A stretch of 10,175 bases of DNA, from positions 1-10,175 of the forward strand of contig CAJXQV010000025.1 in assembly GCA_913058165.1 (NCBI GenBank), given 5' to 3'. Position 1 is the stretch's first letter, and every line of letters begins with the position of its first letter. The DNA is from an uncultured Chromatiales bacterium. Its GTDB lineage: Bacteria; Pseudomonadota; Gammaproteobacteria; Steroidobacterales; GCA-2729495. The notes below the pieces were generated by a model. The model was not told the DNA's origin and ran no database searches. It was given only the letters and a program-made list of their open reading frames with translations. Positions 1-5,892 of the stretch are shown piece after piece. Made by a program: the position numbers and the translations under genes.

Positions 1-17
1 AACTGAGCTACTTGGCC
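1..17 (-). tRNA. tRNA 5' end, probably tRNA-Phe (partial)
   Basis: Read on the minus strand, bases 17 to 1 give GGCCAAGTAGCTCAGTT. This fits the first 17 bases of a tRNA: a 7-base 5' acceptor strand (GGCCAAG), TA at positions 8-9, the GCTC D-stem and the AGTT start of the D-loop. The gene runs off the left edge, so the anticodon is not visible. The Phe assignment is inferred from resemblance to gammaproteobacterial tRNA-Phe and from my recollection that a tRNA-Phe lies downstream of mutY-yggX in Pseudomonas. It lies in the same orientation as yggX, 163 bp downstream of its stop codon. Confidence 0.6.
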
Positions 18-73
18 GAAATTTATGTGCAGCCGACTCCGAATGCAAATCTGCTGGTCTGTGCGATGACAGC

Positions 74-90
74 GCGGCTATTAAAGCCGC
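74..90. repeat. Perfect hairpin between yggX and the tRNA
   Basis: GCGGCT (74-79) and AGCCGC (85-90) form a 6-bp perfect stem around a 5-base loop, ATTAA. Neither strand has a T-run after it, so it is not a classical rho-independent terminator. TAAAGCC (82-88) can also pair with GGCTTTA (109-115), so two mutually exclusive stems are possible. The rest of 18-180 holds a short direct repeat, GCGCCAA at 116-122 and 131-137, and no gene that I can see. Confidence 0.45.
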
Positions 91-180
91 AGCCCCTTAC
101 AGAGTCAAGGCTTTAGCGCCAATTATCGGTGCGCCAACGTCATTGGGGGGCGATTAAACCCATGCGGCCTTGCTAAGTGT

Positions 181-447
181 CTATTTCGGCACGAATTCCG
201 CAATCTGGGTGGGGCCGTCGCCGAAAAAGAACTTTTCCATCTCTTCTTCGAGATATTTGCGGGCTTTCGGTTCGATAGGCGTGAGGCGATACTCATTAAT
301 CAACATAGTCTGATGCTTAAGCCACTCCTGCCAAGCTTCCTGACAGACATTGTCATAAATGCGCTTGCCCAGATCACCGGGATACGGCACACGGGTGAGG
401 CCCGGTGCTTCTTTATCGAGATACACACATTTCACAGTACGGGTCAT
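181..447 (-). CDS. yggX: YggX, probable Fe(II)-trafficking / oxidative-damage protection protein
   Basis: This 88-residue protein is a clear YggX-family member; the E. coli protein has about 91 residues. It carries the single N-terminal cysteine (C7, in TRTVKCVYL), the YPGDLGKRIYDNV segment (residues 22-34) and the core QEAWQEWLKHQTMLINE. YggX proteins are small cytosolic helical proteins that help protect Fe-S clusters and DNA against oxidants, probably by handling Fe(II). Its ATG overlaps the mutY stop in an ATGA junction (444-447), so translation is probably coupled to mutY. The pairing makes sense because MutY itself carries a [4Fe-4S] cluster and repairs oxidative lesions. It is the last protein gene of the asmA-START-mutY-yggX run. 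The direct iron-carrier role is debated in the literature; the family assignment is not in doubt. Confidence 0.96.
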   Translation of the reverse strand: MTRTVKCVYLDKEAPGLTRVPYPGDLGKRIYDNVCQEAWQEWLKHQTMLINEYRLTPIEPKARKYLEEEMEKFFFGDGPTQIAEFVPK

Positions 448-1496
448 GCAGGTTCTCCAAATGACTCAAGCAGTTTCTTAACCGGCGCGGCGAGTCCAAC
501 CTCGGCCGGCGCAGCCGTGTTATACCAGAGCCAGCGGTCAGCATCCATTACCTTCCCCGCTACCGAGCTCACAACCAGCTTTAACGGCTGCATATGAAAA
601 TCATAATGACTGAAACCGTGCTTCACCACCGCCCAAGTGCGCGACTGCTGAGCGACACCGCCGGTGAAATCGGCACACCAGCGCTCGGCCTCCGTAACAG
701 ACGCGAACTCCGGAAAACTGTACAAACCACCCCATATGCCCTGGGGAGGACGCTTCTCCAGCAACACGCAGCCTGCATCGTTAGTTAGCATTGCCAGCAC
801 CGCGTGTTTCTGCGGCTTATCACGCTTCGGTTTCTTGCCCGGGTAATCGTGCACAGCACCGGCGATAAATGCATCACACCCCAGGTGCAGCGGGCAGCTT
901 TCACAACGCGGGTTGCGTCGACTGCACAATGACGCACCCAAATCCATAATGGCCTGCGTGTAGTTGTTTACCCTATGTTGCGGAGTACATGCATCCGCCA
1001 ACGCCCACAAACGATTCGCCACTGCGGTATTCCCCGGCCAGCCACCGACAGCAAAAACTCTTGCCAACACCCGCTTCGCGTTGCCATCAAGTATCGAATA
1101 ACGCTGATTGCTTGCGAGCGACAAAATAGCACCTGCCGTCGAACGCCCAATGCCCGGCAGCGCCAGCAGACCATCGAAGTTTTCGGGCAAAGCGCCTAAC
1201 TCTGAGTGCGCCAATTGTGCCGCCTTGTGTAAATTGCGAGCGCGACTGTAGTAACCCAAGCCTGTCCAAAGATGCAGCACTTCGTCAATATCTGCAGCGG
1301 CCAGATCGGCAAGCGAAGGGAACCGCAGCATGAAGCGATCGTAATAGTTGAGTACCGTGGCAACCTGAGTTTGTTGCAACATGATTTCAGATACCCAAAC
1401 CCGGTACGGCGTAGGCTCTCGCTGCCAGGGAAGGTCGTGACGACCATTAACATCCCACCAGCTTAATAATGTATCGGCGATATTCTCGGGTTTCAC
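444..1496 (-). CDS. mutY: Adenine DNA glycosylase MutY
   Basis: MutY removes adenine mispaired with 8-oxoguanine and so prevents G:C to T:A transversions. I place the start at GTG 1496, giving 350 residues, the length of E. coli MutY. In that numbering the catalytic Glu is E37 (in SEIMLQQTQV), the helix-hairpin-helix loop LPGIGRS is at 113-119, the catalytic Asp is D137 (in ILDGNAKR), and the [4Fe-4S] ligands are C191, C198, C201 and C207 with the expected x6-x2-x5 spacing. The C-terminal NUDIX-like 8-oxoG recognition domain spans about 230-345, with GIWGGLYSFPEF and the FSH motif at 295-297. The longer reading starts at TTG 1523, adds 9 residues and has no ribosome binding site. It overlaps yggX by 4 bp and follows the START-domain gene. 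All key residues are present, so it should be active. Confidence 0.97.
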   Translation of the reverse strand: MKPENIADTLLSWWDVNGRHDLPWQREPTPYRVWVSEIMLQQTQVATVLNYYDRFMLRFPSLADLAAADIDEVLHLWTGLGYYSRARNLHKAAQLAHSELGALPENFDGLLALPGIGRSTAGAILSLASNQRYSILDGNAKRVLARVFAVGGWPGNTAVANRLWALADACTPQHRVNNYTQAIMDLGASLCSRRNPRCESCPLHLGCDAFIAGAVHDYPGKKPKRDKPQKHAVLAMLTNDAGCVLLEKRPPQGIWGGLYSFPEFASVTEAERWCADFTGGVAQQSRTWAVVKHGFSHYDFHMQPLKLVVSSVAGKVMDADRWLWYNTAAPAEVGLAAPVKKLLESFGEPA

Positions 1497-1504
1497 TGCA
1501 GGTG

Positions 1505-1509
1505 TCCTT
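1505..1509 (-). promoter_or_regulatory. Ribosome binding site that decides the mutY start
   Basis: On the minus strand AAGGA lies at 1509-1505, 8 bases before GTG 1496. The competing TTG at 1523 has only GCGCAG ahead of it and lies 5 bases after the stop of the previous gene. The GTG also gives the same number of residues before the catalytic Glu as in E. coli MutY. Confidence 0.6.
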
Positions 1510-1528
1510 GCATCGGAAGCCAACTGCG

Positions 1529-2071
1529 CTAGTTCGCCATCAGTTCAATTCGCTCGGCAGCTTTCAGGGCATCCTTCTGCAGAGAACGCCGAATTGCCCA
1601 CACACCAACCACTGGAGGCACCCAAAAATCAAACTCCACTTCATGGGTGTAGCGCACCACACTGCCTTTATCGGCAACCTCGATCCACCATTGCTCAACA
1701 CCGTATTTCACATCACTGAGATCGGGGTTGGCGGTGGCACGAATGTAATGCGGGGGTTCAAGATCAAGCACGACAACGCGGCCAACATTACGACAGAAGA
1801 ATAAGACGCAACCTTGAATATTGCTGCGCACCTGAGGGCGACCATCGGCTGCCGAGTCTATATATGATGTATCACGATAGCGCTGCGACCAACCAGAAAA
1901 ATTATTGTAGTCAACGAGTGCCGCATAAACCTCATCCGGCGTTGCCTGCACGGCAACGTCTGCAGCAACAAACACTCTTGCGCCCTCTTTGCTCACATCC
2001 ATCGACAGCAATTCTGCTGCAACTGCCGGCGTTAGCAGCAGCGCAAAAAGAATAAGGGTAAAACAGCGCAC
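1529..2071 (-). CDS. Exported START/SRPBCC-fold protein
   Basis: This 180-residue protein begins with a typical Sec signal peptide (residues 1-19: hydrophobic core LILFALLL, then TPAVAA), so the mature part should be periplasmic. The remainder reads as a single SRPBCC (START-like, polyketide cyclase/COQ10-type) domain. An early beta strand leads into ATPDEVYAALVDYNNFSGW (43-61), there are central strands, and the long C-terminal amphipathic helix runs over about 154-178. This fold makes a deep hydrophobic pocket, often for lipids or other hydrophobic ligands. Two cysteines, C88 and C93 (in GCVLFFCRN), could form a periplasmic disulfide. The start is GTG at 2071, whose G is the last base of the asmA stop codon (TAGTG), so it is probably translated by coupling. 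Ligand and function are unknown. A lipid-related role beside the AsmA-family protein is inference. Confidence 0.85.
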   Translation of the reverse strand: MRCFTLILFALLLTPAVAAELLSMDVSKEGARVFVAADVAVQATPDEVYAALVDYNNFSGWSQRYRDTSYIDSAADGRPQVRSNIQGCVLFFCRNVGRVVVLDLEPPHYIRATANPDLSDVKYGVEQWWIEVADKGSVVRYTHEVEFDFWVPPVVGVWAIRRSLQKDALKAAERIELMAN

Positions 2072-4236
2072 TACTTCAGCAGGCCGCCTAAGCCTTTGCG
2101 GAGCATTTGTTTCCGCGCATCACGATCGCTCAGTGGTTTCTCGGACGTATTTGGGTCGGCAGTGGGGGCTGCGCCACCGTATTTTTTCAACAGTCGATCT
2201 TGGAGTTTTTTCGTCGCCAGGCCTGTAATGACTGAAGTCAGATCAATCGCAATGTCAGGGTCATCAGCCGCGCCACTAATGGTCACCGGCAAGGTCAATC
2301 CGTTTAACTCATCCAGATTAGAGCCATCGTCAAACTGAGGCGACCCGATCACTTTGGCATCCAGCTTATAGTTAATATCTAAGGTACTCAGATTGGTCTG
2401 CCCGACGCCATTCAAACGAATAAATGGCACCTGCATCGCTAAATCATTATTCCGCATAATGCCTTGAGTAATTACACCGCTGCCCTGCATCTTGCTGATG
2501 TCCGTTTTTGGATTCTGCGGTGCGGGAGGTAAAGAGTTTCCGCTTAGCCGGGCCTTCTGACTCCGCAGCTCATACCAGAAGTCGCGCCCCTGATACACGG
2601 CATCGGCCAGATTAAAACTTACATTACCGTTCAGGCCGGCAATGAGTGCCGACTCAGTATTACCCGTGCCGGTTGCCGCAAACTCAATATTAAGCAAGCC
2701 TTCGATATTGCTAACATCGTAGTTATCACGCAATAAACCACCTATCTTTACACCGGTGAGCTTTTCATTGAATGAAACCTTCGGCTGCTTCCCGCGCACA
2801 TCGACACGTATATCTCCCGTGTAGGCACCTTCATATAAGCGCGCCATAAGCGGATTGATGCGCAAGCTGCCGCCCTGTGCCGCAACAGTCAAACTGACAT
2901 CGCTAAGGCGGATATCCGAAAGCACAATATTGCTCACTTTGATACTCGCTTGGACATTCAGGTCGCGCAGCGTCTCGACCGGAATGAGCTCTTCCTCTGC
3001 TGCCGGATCCGATGAGCGCTGAGGGGCTGCAGTAGGTGACACCTGGGATTCAGGCTCGAGATAGCGGTCAAGATTAATCGTATCGATAGTCAGGTCGGCC
3101 AGTATCTGCTCGTTTTCAATACTGCCCAAACCAAGCTCGCCGCTAATGGTGGTGTCATCCAGATGAAGCACCATTTTGCTCAAGCCGGCGCGGTCGCCGC
3201 GAAATACCCAATCAGAACGAATATCCATAGCACTGAGTGCTTTAGGATCGGCAGTTTCCATCTCGGTATCGAGCAGCTTTAGCAGTTCCCGCGGAGAAAA
3301 CACATCGGTCTCAAGGCTGCCGGCAAAGTTAACGCCGGCATTCGCTACAGAACCGCTGGCCTTGGCCCGCAATACGAACGGACCGGCTGCCAGATCAACA
3401 GTGAGGTCACGGGCCGACACATCCTCTTCGGCACCACCTACCAAAAGATGGGGCGCCAAAACAGTAATACTCGCTTCGCCACTTGGAAGGTCTTTACCTT
3501 GCAATAACAACTCAATCACGCTGCCACCAAGGTCGACAGTCAATGCAGATTGATCGATTGTCGGTTTTCCGGAAAAACTAAAGTCAGCATCAATACCTTC
3601 AGCCAGACCCGCTACAGCAAAGCCGGCAGTAAGATCGAATGGCTCATCAGCCACCACTGGTCCGGTCACAACATTCAAATCAGTAACCACAATATCGGTA
3701 TCGGCGGTTTCATCCAGCCAGCGCAGGCGGCCCCCTATAAATCGCAAGCCTTCAACCGACAGCTCGTTCATGGTCACCGGCGCGGCATTCTCAGGAGCAG
3801 GCTCTGCTGCCTCGATAACATTCTCAGGAGTATCCGTAGAAAACTCCCAGTTCACTGAGCCATCACTCCGAGTGATTAAAGTGGCATCGAAGCCTACCAA
3901 CACCACCTCGCCAATAACAATTTTCTGCCGCAGCAATAAAGGCAGCAATCCGATGCTCACTTGGGCGGAATCAATAGACAAAAATTTACGCGGCTCAAAG
4001 CCATCAGGATTACTTAGCTCAACCCGACCAAGCTCAATGGCACAACATGGAAAAACACTTAACGAGAGATCGCCCTCGATAGTCACTTCACGACCGGTGT
4101 TCGATTCGATTACAGCTTCAATATCGGCTTTGTAATCGTTCGGGTCGAAGTAAAACGTAATGGCAACACCCGCGGCCACAAGGAGCAGCGCGACAATACC
4201 AAGCAACCAGATAAGCGTACGGATTAATGTGTTCAT
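2071..4236 (-). CDS. AsmA-family inner-membrane-anchored envelope protein
   Basis: This 721-residue protein has one N-terminal membrane anchor (about residues 7-29) followed by a large periplasmic region, the standard AsmA layout. The segment after the anchor is the typical AsmA N-terminal signature (FDPNDYKADIEAVIES, then TGREVTIEGDLSLSVFP). Roughly 430-650 is the AsmA C-terminal repeat-like beta region, with segments such as RINPLMARLYEGAYTGDI and NIEGLLNIEFAATGTG. A Pro/Ala/Ser/Glu-rich linker lies near 400-415, and the tail is basic (RKQMLRKGLGGLLK). AsmA-like proteins (AsmA, TamB, YhdP and relatives) are thought to form long beta-rich grooves that move or organise phospholipids between membranes. 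E. coli asmA was first found through outer-membrane assembly. It heads the asmA-START-mutY-yggX run. I give no gene symbol because several AsmA paralogues usually coexist. Confidence 0.93.
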   Translation of the reverse strand: MNTLIRTLIWLLGIVALLLVAAGVAITFYFDPNDYKADIEAVIESNTGREVTIEGDLSLSVFPCCAIELGRVELSNPDGFEPRKFLSIDSAQVSIGLLPLLLRQKIVIGEVVLVGFDATLITRSDGSVNWEFSTDTPENVIEAAEPAPENAAPVTMNELSVEGLRFIGGRLRWLDETADTDIVVTDLNVVTGPVVADEPFDLTAGFAVAGLAEGIDADFSFSGKPTIDQSALTVDLGGSVIELLLQGKDLPSGEASITVLAPHLLVGGAEEDVSARDLTVDLAAGPFVLRAKASGSVANAGVNFAGSLETDVFSPRELLKLLDTEMETADPKALSAMDIRSDWVFRGDRAGLSKMVLHLDDTTISGELGLGSIENEQILADLTIDTINLDRYLEPESQVSPTAAPQRSSDPAAEEELIPVETLRDLNVQASIKVSNIVLSDIRLSDVSLTVAAQGGSLRINPLMARLYEGAYTGDIRVDVRGKQPKVSFNEKLTGVKIGGLLRDNYDVSNIEGLLNIEFAATGTGNTESALIAGLNGNVSFNLADAVYQGRDFWYELRSQKARLSGNSLPPAPQNPKTDISKMQGSGVITQGIMRNNDLAMQVPFIRLNGVGQTNLSTLDINYKLDAKVIGSPQFDDGSNLDELNGLTLPVTISGAADDPDIAIDLTSVITGLATKKLQDRLLKKYGGAAPTADPNTSEKPLSDRDARKQMLRKGLGGLLK

Positions 4237-4301
4237 GCTGCTATTAAACCACTGGATGCCATCCTTACACTAGCGACAGGCTGCGCTGAACCCAACTATC
4301 T

Positions 4302-4691
4302 TTAGAGCCTCGCATGACAAACGGCTTCAATGTTGTTGCCATCGGGGTCGATAACAAATGCGCCGTAGTAATTAGGGTGGTATTCGGGACGCAGTCCAGG
4401 CGGGCCATTAGACGTGCCACCGGCAGTCAATGCCGCCACATAGAAGCCATCTACCGCATCACGGGAAACCGCAGAAAAGGCAATATGCTGAGGGCTGGGC
4501 TGATTTTTTCCTGTGGGCGGTTCGAAGATACTGAACTCAGGTTTTCTGCCAAGCCCGAAACCCGCACCAACTTGGGACTGCGTTACCAGTTGGTAACCCA
4601 GACTCCGAAGTACGCTGGTATAAAAGCTCAGACTGCTGGCAAAGGAGCTCACCGGGATGCCGATGTGATCAAGGAGGGGAGGATGAGTCAT
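4302..4691 (-). CDS. VOC-superfamily (glyoxalase/bleomycin-resistance fold) protein
   Basis: This 129-residue single-domain protein has the paired beta-alpha-beta-beta-beta layout of the vicinal oxygen chelate superfamily. The first module starts LLDHIGIPVSS with the helix SFYTSVLRSLGY, and the second starts PQHIAFSAVSRDAVDGFYVAAL. The usual C-terminal motif is YYGAFVIDPDGNNIEAVCH. Probable metal ligands are H9, H69 and E122, positions that match typical VOC metal sites. Members include glyoxalase I, dioxygenases and antibiotic-binding proteins; nothing here fixes the substrate. Its ATG overlaps the stop of a small upstream gene (TGATG, 4693-4689), suggesting translational coupling. The 65 bp between its stop and the asmA start probably separate two transcription units. 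Confidence 0.92.
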   Translation of the reverse strand: MTHPPLLDHIGIPVSSFASSLSFYTSVLRSLGYQLVTQSQVGAGFGLGRKPEFSIFEPPTGKNQPSPQHIAFSAVSRDAVDGFYVAALTAGGTSNGPPGLRPEYHPNYYGAFVIDPDGNNIEAVCHARL

Positions 4692-4867
4692 CAGCGCCGC
4701 AGCTCTTTATGCCCCGATACAAAGAACAGCAAAGCGGTAATCGCCAGCAGCGGTTGCTGCAAATGCACATACGACACCCGTCTGAACAGCCACTCAATTG
4801 CTGCAACAAAACTGCCAATATAGGCTGTCATTATGACGCGGTTACCCCGTGCTTTCGAATCTGCCAC
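4691..4867 (-). CDS. Small hypothetical protein with one C-terminal membrane segment
   Basis: I do not recognise this protein. From GTG 4867 it has 58 residues. It has a polar N-terminus, an amphipathic middle (SFVAAIEWLFRRVSYVHLQQ) and a hydrophobic stretch PLLAITALLFFVSG followed by HKELRR, which looks like a single membrane span with a positive cytoplasmic tail. The GTG is preceded by AAGGGGG (4879-4873) at 5 bases; the upstream ATG at 4885 (64 residues) has no ribosome binding site. Its TGA overlaps the ATG of the VOC gene by one base, the best argument that it is real. A promoter-like pair with a palindrome lies just upstream (4905-4935). The overlapping plus-strand reading frames have no comparable support. 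Confidence 0.45.
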   Translation of the reverse strand: MADSKARGNRVIMTAYIGSFVAAIEWLFRRVSYVHLQQPLLAITALLFFVSGHKELRR

Positions 4868-4904
4868 TTGCGCCCCCTTATGCATAAGTTCAGCAGCAAC
4901 AACA

Positions 4905-4935
4905 ATACTATAAATACAGTATCGGAAATGGCGAA
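4905..4935 (-). promoter_or_regulatory. Probable promoter with overlapping palindrome for the small gene and VOC gene
   Basis: On the minus strand a -35-like TTCGCC (4935-4930) and a -10-like TATAGT (4912-4907) are separated by exactly 17 bp, which places the transcript start near 4900, about 30 bp before the GTG. An imperfect 18-bp palindrome, ATACT-8-AGTAT, covers 4905-4922 and overlaps the -10 box, a common place for a repressor operator. The outer arms are perfect and the inner bases are partly symmetric. It resembles a LexA box at first sight but lacks the CTGT-N8-ACAG spacing. Confidence 0.35.
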
Positions 4936-4954
4936 GGGCATCTGTCTATAGATT

Positions 4955-5281
4955 TCAGGGTAACTTAGCAGGGCTCTGTGGAGCTGCGCACAATAAACTC
5001 AGCACACTAAGCGGGGGAATGCCCTGATCTTGCAACCGGCTGTCGAGCTGCTCCAGGCGGGACACAGAAAAACCTATAATTTCGAGCGTCTCAAGCAACC
5101 GCGATAACAATCCGATCAACTCTGCATTGCTATCAGCGTATTGCCCTGCACCGGTAAAGGCGTTCTGAAGTCCCGAATGGGGGTCGAGAATATTGTCCGA
5201 TACGAACTCGGCAATCAGCGCCACTGCGGCCCGCAGCTTTTCGGTGTCTGTTTGGAGATTATTCAAAGTAGCTTGAGCCAT
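4955..5281 (-). CDS. Hypothetical helical protein downstream of panD
   Basis: I do not recognise this 108-residue protein. It has no signal peptide or membrane segment. Residues 1-30 (MAQATLNNLQ, then TDTEKLRAAVALIAEFV) and about 52-86 (NAELIGLLSRLLETLEIIGF, then SRLEQLDSRL) look like two amphipathic helices rich in Leu and Glu, possibly coiled-coil. A glycine-containing turn near 37-48 lies between them, and the tail is Pro/Ala-rich. The start is ATG 5281, 24 bp after the panD stop, so it is probably cotranscribed with panD. A 6-bp hairpin sits in the gap. Composition and length are consistent with a small helical protein or adaptor. A link to pantothenate synthesis or PanD maturation is possible from position only, and nothing in the sequence shows it. 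Confidence 0.7.
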   Translation of the reverse strand: MAQATLNNLQTDTEKLRAAVALIAEFVSDNILDPHSGLQNAFTGAGQYADSNAELIGLLSRLLETLEIIGFSVSRLEQLDSRLQDQGIPPLSVLSLLCAAPQSPAKLP

Positions 5282-5290
5282 ACGCTCTCG

Positions 5291-5306
5291 ACCGGAGGGA
5301 TCCGGT
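5291..5306. repeat. Perfect hairpin between panD and the 108-aa gene
   Basis: ACCGGA (5291-5296), a four-base loop GGGA, and TCCGGT (5301-5306) form a perfect 6-bp stem. It begins at the first base of the panD stop codon (minus strand, TAA 5308-5306) and ends about 10 bp before the next ATG. There is no following T-run, so it is unlikely to terminate transcription. It could affect mRNA processing or translation of the downstream gene. Confidence 0.4.
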
Positions 5307-5668
5307 TAGATTTTCATCCCGGCTTTTTCGGGCAGGTCGCGCAGGTACTTATTCTGTTTGTCGACCAGAATAATTTTGGCATCCATAGGCTTATCACTTA
5401 ACTGAAAGCCCATAATGACAATCTCTTCCCCTTGGCGAATATTGTGTGCGGCTGGGCCGTTCATGCAAATATCGCCGGAGCCACGCTCACCCTCAATAAC
5501 GTAGGTTTCGAGGCGTGCGCCACTATTGCTGGCAATTAGAACGCGCTCGTTCAGCCACAAACCAACACGGTCCATAAGGTCACGATCAATCGTGATGCTG
5601 CCCACGTAATCAGGATCGGCCTGGGTCACGGTAGCTTTATGAATTTTTGAACTCAGTACCCAACGCAC
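5306..5668 (-). CDS. panD: Aspartate 1-decarboxylase (pyruvoyl enzyme)
   Basis: PanD decarboxylates L-aspartate to beta-alanine for pantothenate and coenzyme A synthesis. It is made as a proenzyme that cuts itself to leave a pyruvoyl group. The 120 residues match the family's usual 120-130. The self-cleavage site is G23-S24 (in DPDYVGSITID). Around it are K8 and H10 (SSKIHKATVT), Y21, R52, T55 and Y56 (ARLETYVIEGERGSG), and N70 with the nearby alanines (CMNGPAAH). These correspond to K9, Y22, R54, T57, Y58 and N72 of the E. coli enzyme. The start is GTG 5668, supported by GGAGAG at 5680-5675, 6 bases upstream. It is not next to panB or panC here; instead an unknown helical gene follows. The region looks closer to the Bacillus-type sequence (GSITID) than to E. 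coli (GSCAID). Confidence 0.95.
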   Translation of the reverse strand: MRWVLSSKIHKATVTQADPDYVGSITIDRDLMDRVGLWLNERVLIASNSGARLETYVIEGERGSGDICMNGPAAHNIRQGEEIVIMGFQLSDKPMDAKIILVDKQNKYLRDLPEKAGMKI

Positions 5669-5826
5669 TGCTAGCTCTCCGTATAAAACGTTCTTTAAAA
5701 TAAAAGGCGTCCAATGAAAATAGCCGCTGCAACCCGCTGAAAATAAGGCAATTGCGGAGGCACAAACTCTATGTCAGGACTTGAAGGGGCGCAATCGTAC
5801 CAGAAATGAGCCGATATTCAGCCACC

Positions 5827-5850
5827 CTGAGGCGCTTTTTAACGCTTCAG
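5827..5850. repeat. Stem-loop in the gap between TauE/SafE gene and panD
   Basis: CTGAGGCG (5827-5834) pairs with CGCTTCAG (5843-5850) as an 8-bp stem with one G-T wobble around the loop CTTTTTAA. It lies 43 bp past the stop of the exporter gene in the direction of transcription. It could mark the 3' end of that transcript, but no T-tract follows the stem. The remainder of 5669-5892 is AT-rich leader sequence for panD, with no gene or convincing promoter that I can see. Confidence 0.35.
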
Positions 5851-5892
5851 ACTGATATAGACAGCGATATGGCTAGTTTTCGCCAATTTACC

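Noticed and set aside
20..48. TTGCAT / TAAATT promoter for the tRNA.
   Set aside because: The 17-bp spacing is good, but the -10 box ends only 2 bases before the mature tRNA 5' end, so transcription would start inside the tRNA. It is mentioned only as a curiosity.
4671..4823. Very strong plus-strand AAGGAGG (4671-4677) five bases before ATG 4683, opening a 46-codon frame.
   Set aside because: It is the complement of the start of the VOC gene (codons for Pro-Pro-Leu-Leu). The encoded peptide is Ser/Cys/Lys-rich without a recognisable domain, and the longer frame it belongs to (4314-4823) is a shadow of the VOC coding sequence.
4905..4922. LexA (SOS) box.
   Set aside because: The sequence contains CTGT and is AT-rich and palindromic, but the required CTGT-N8-ACAG arrangement is absent. 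It is kept only as a generic palindrome.
5827..5850. Rho-independent terminator after the TauE/SafE gene.
   Set aside because: The stem is real but no T-run follows it on either strand; the T-run lies in the loop. It is listed as a stem-loop only.
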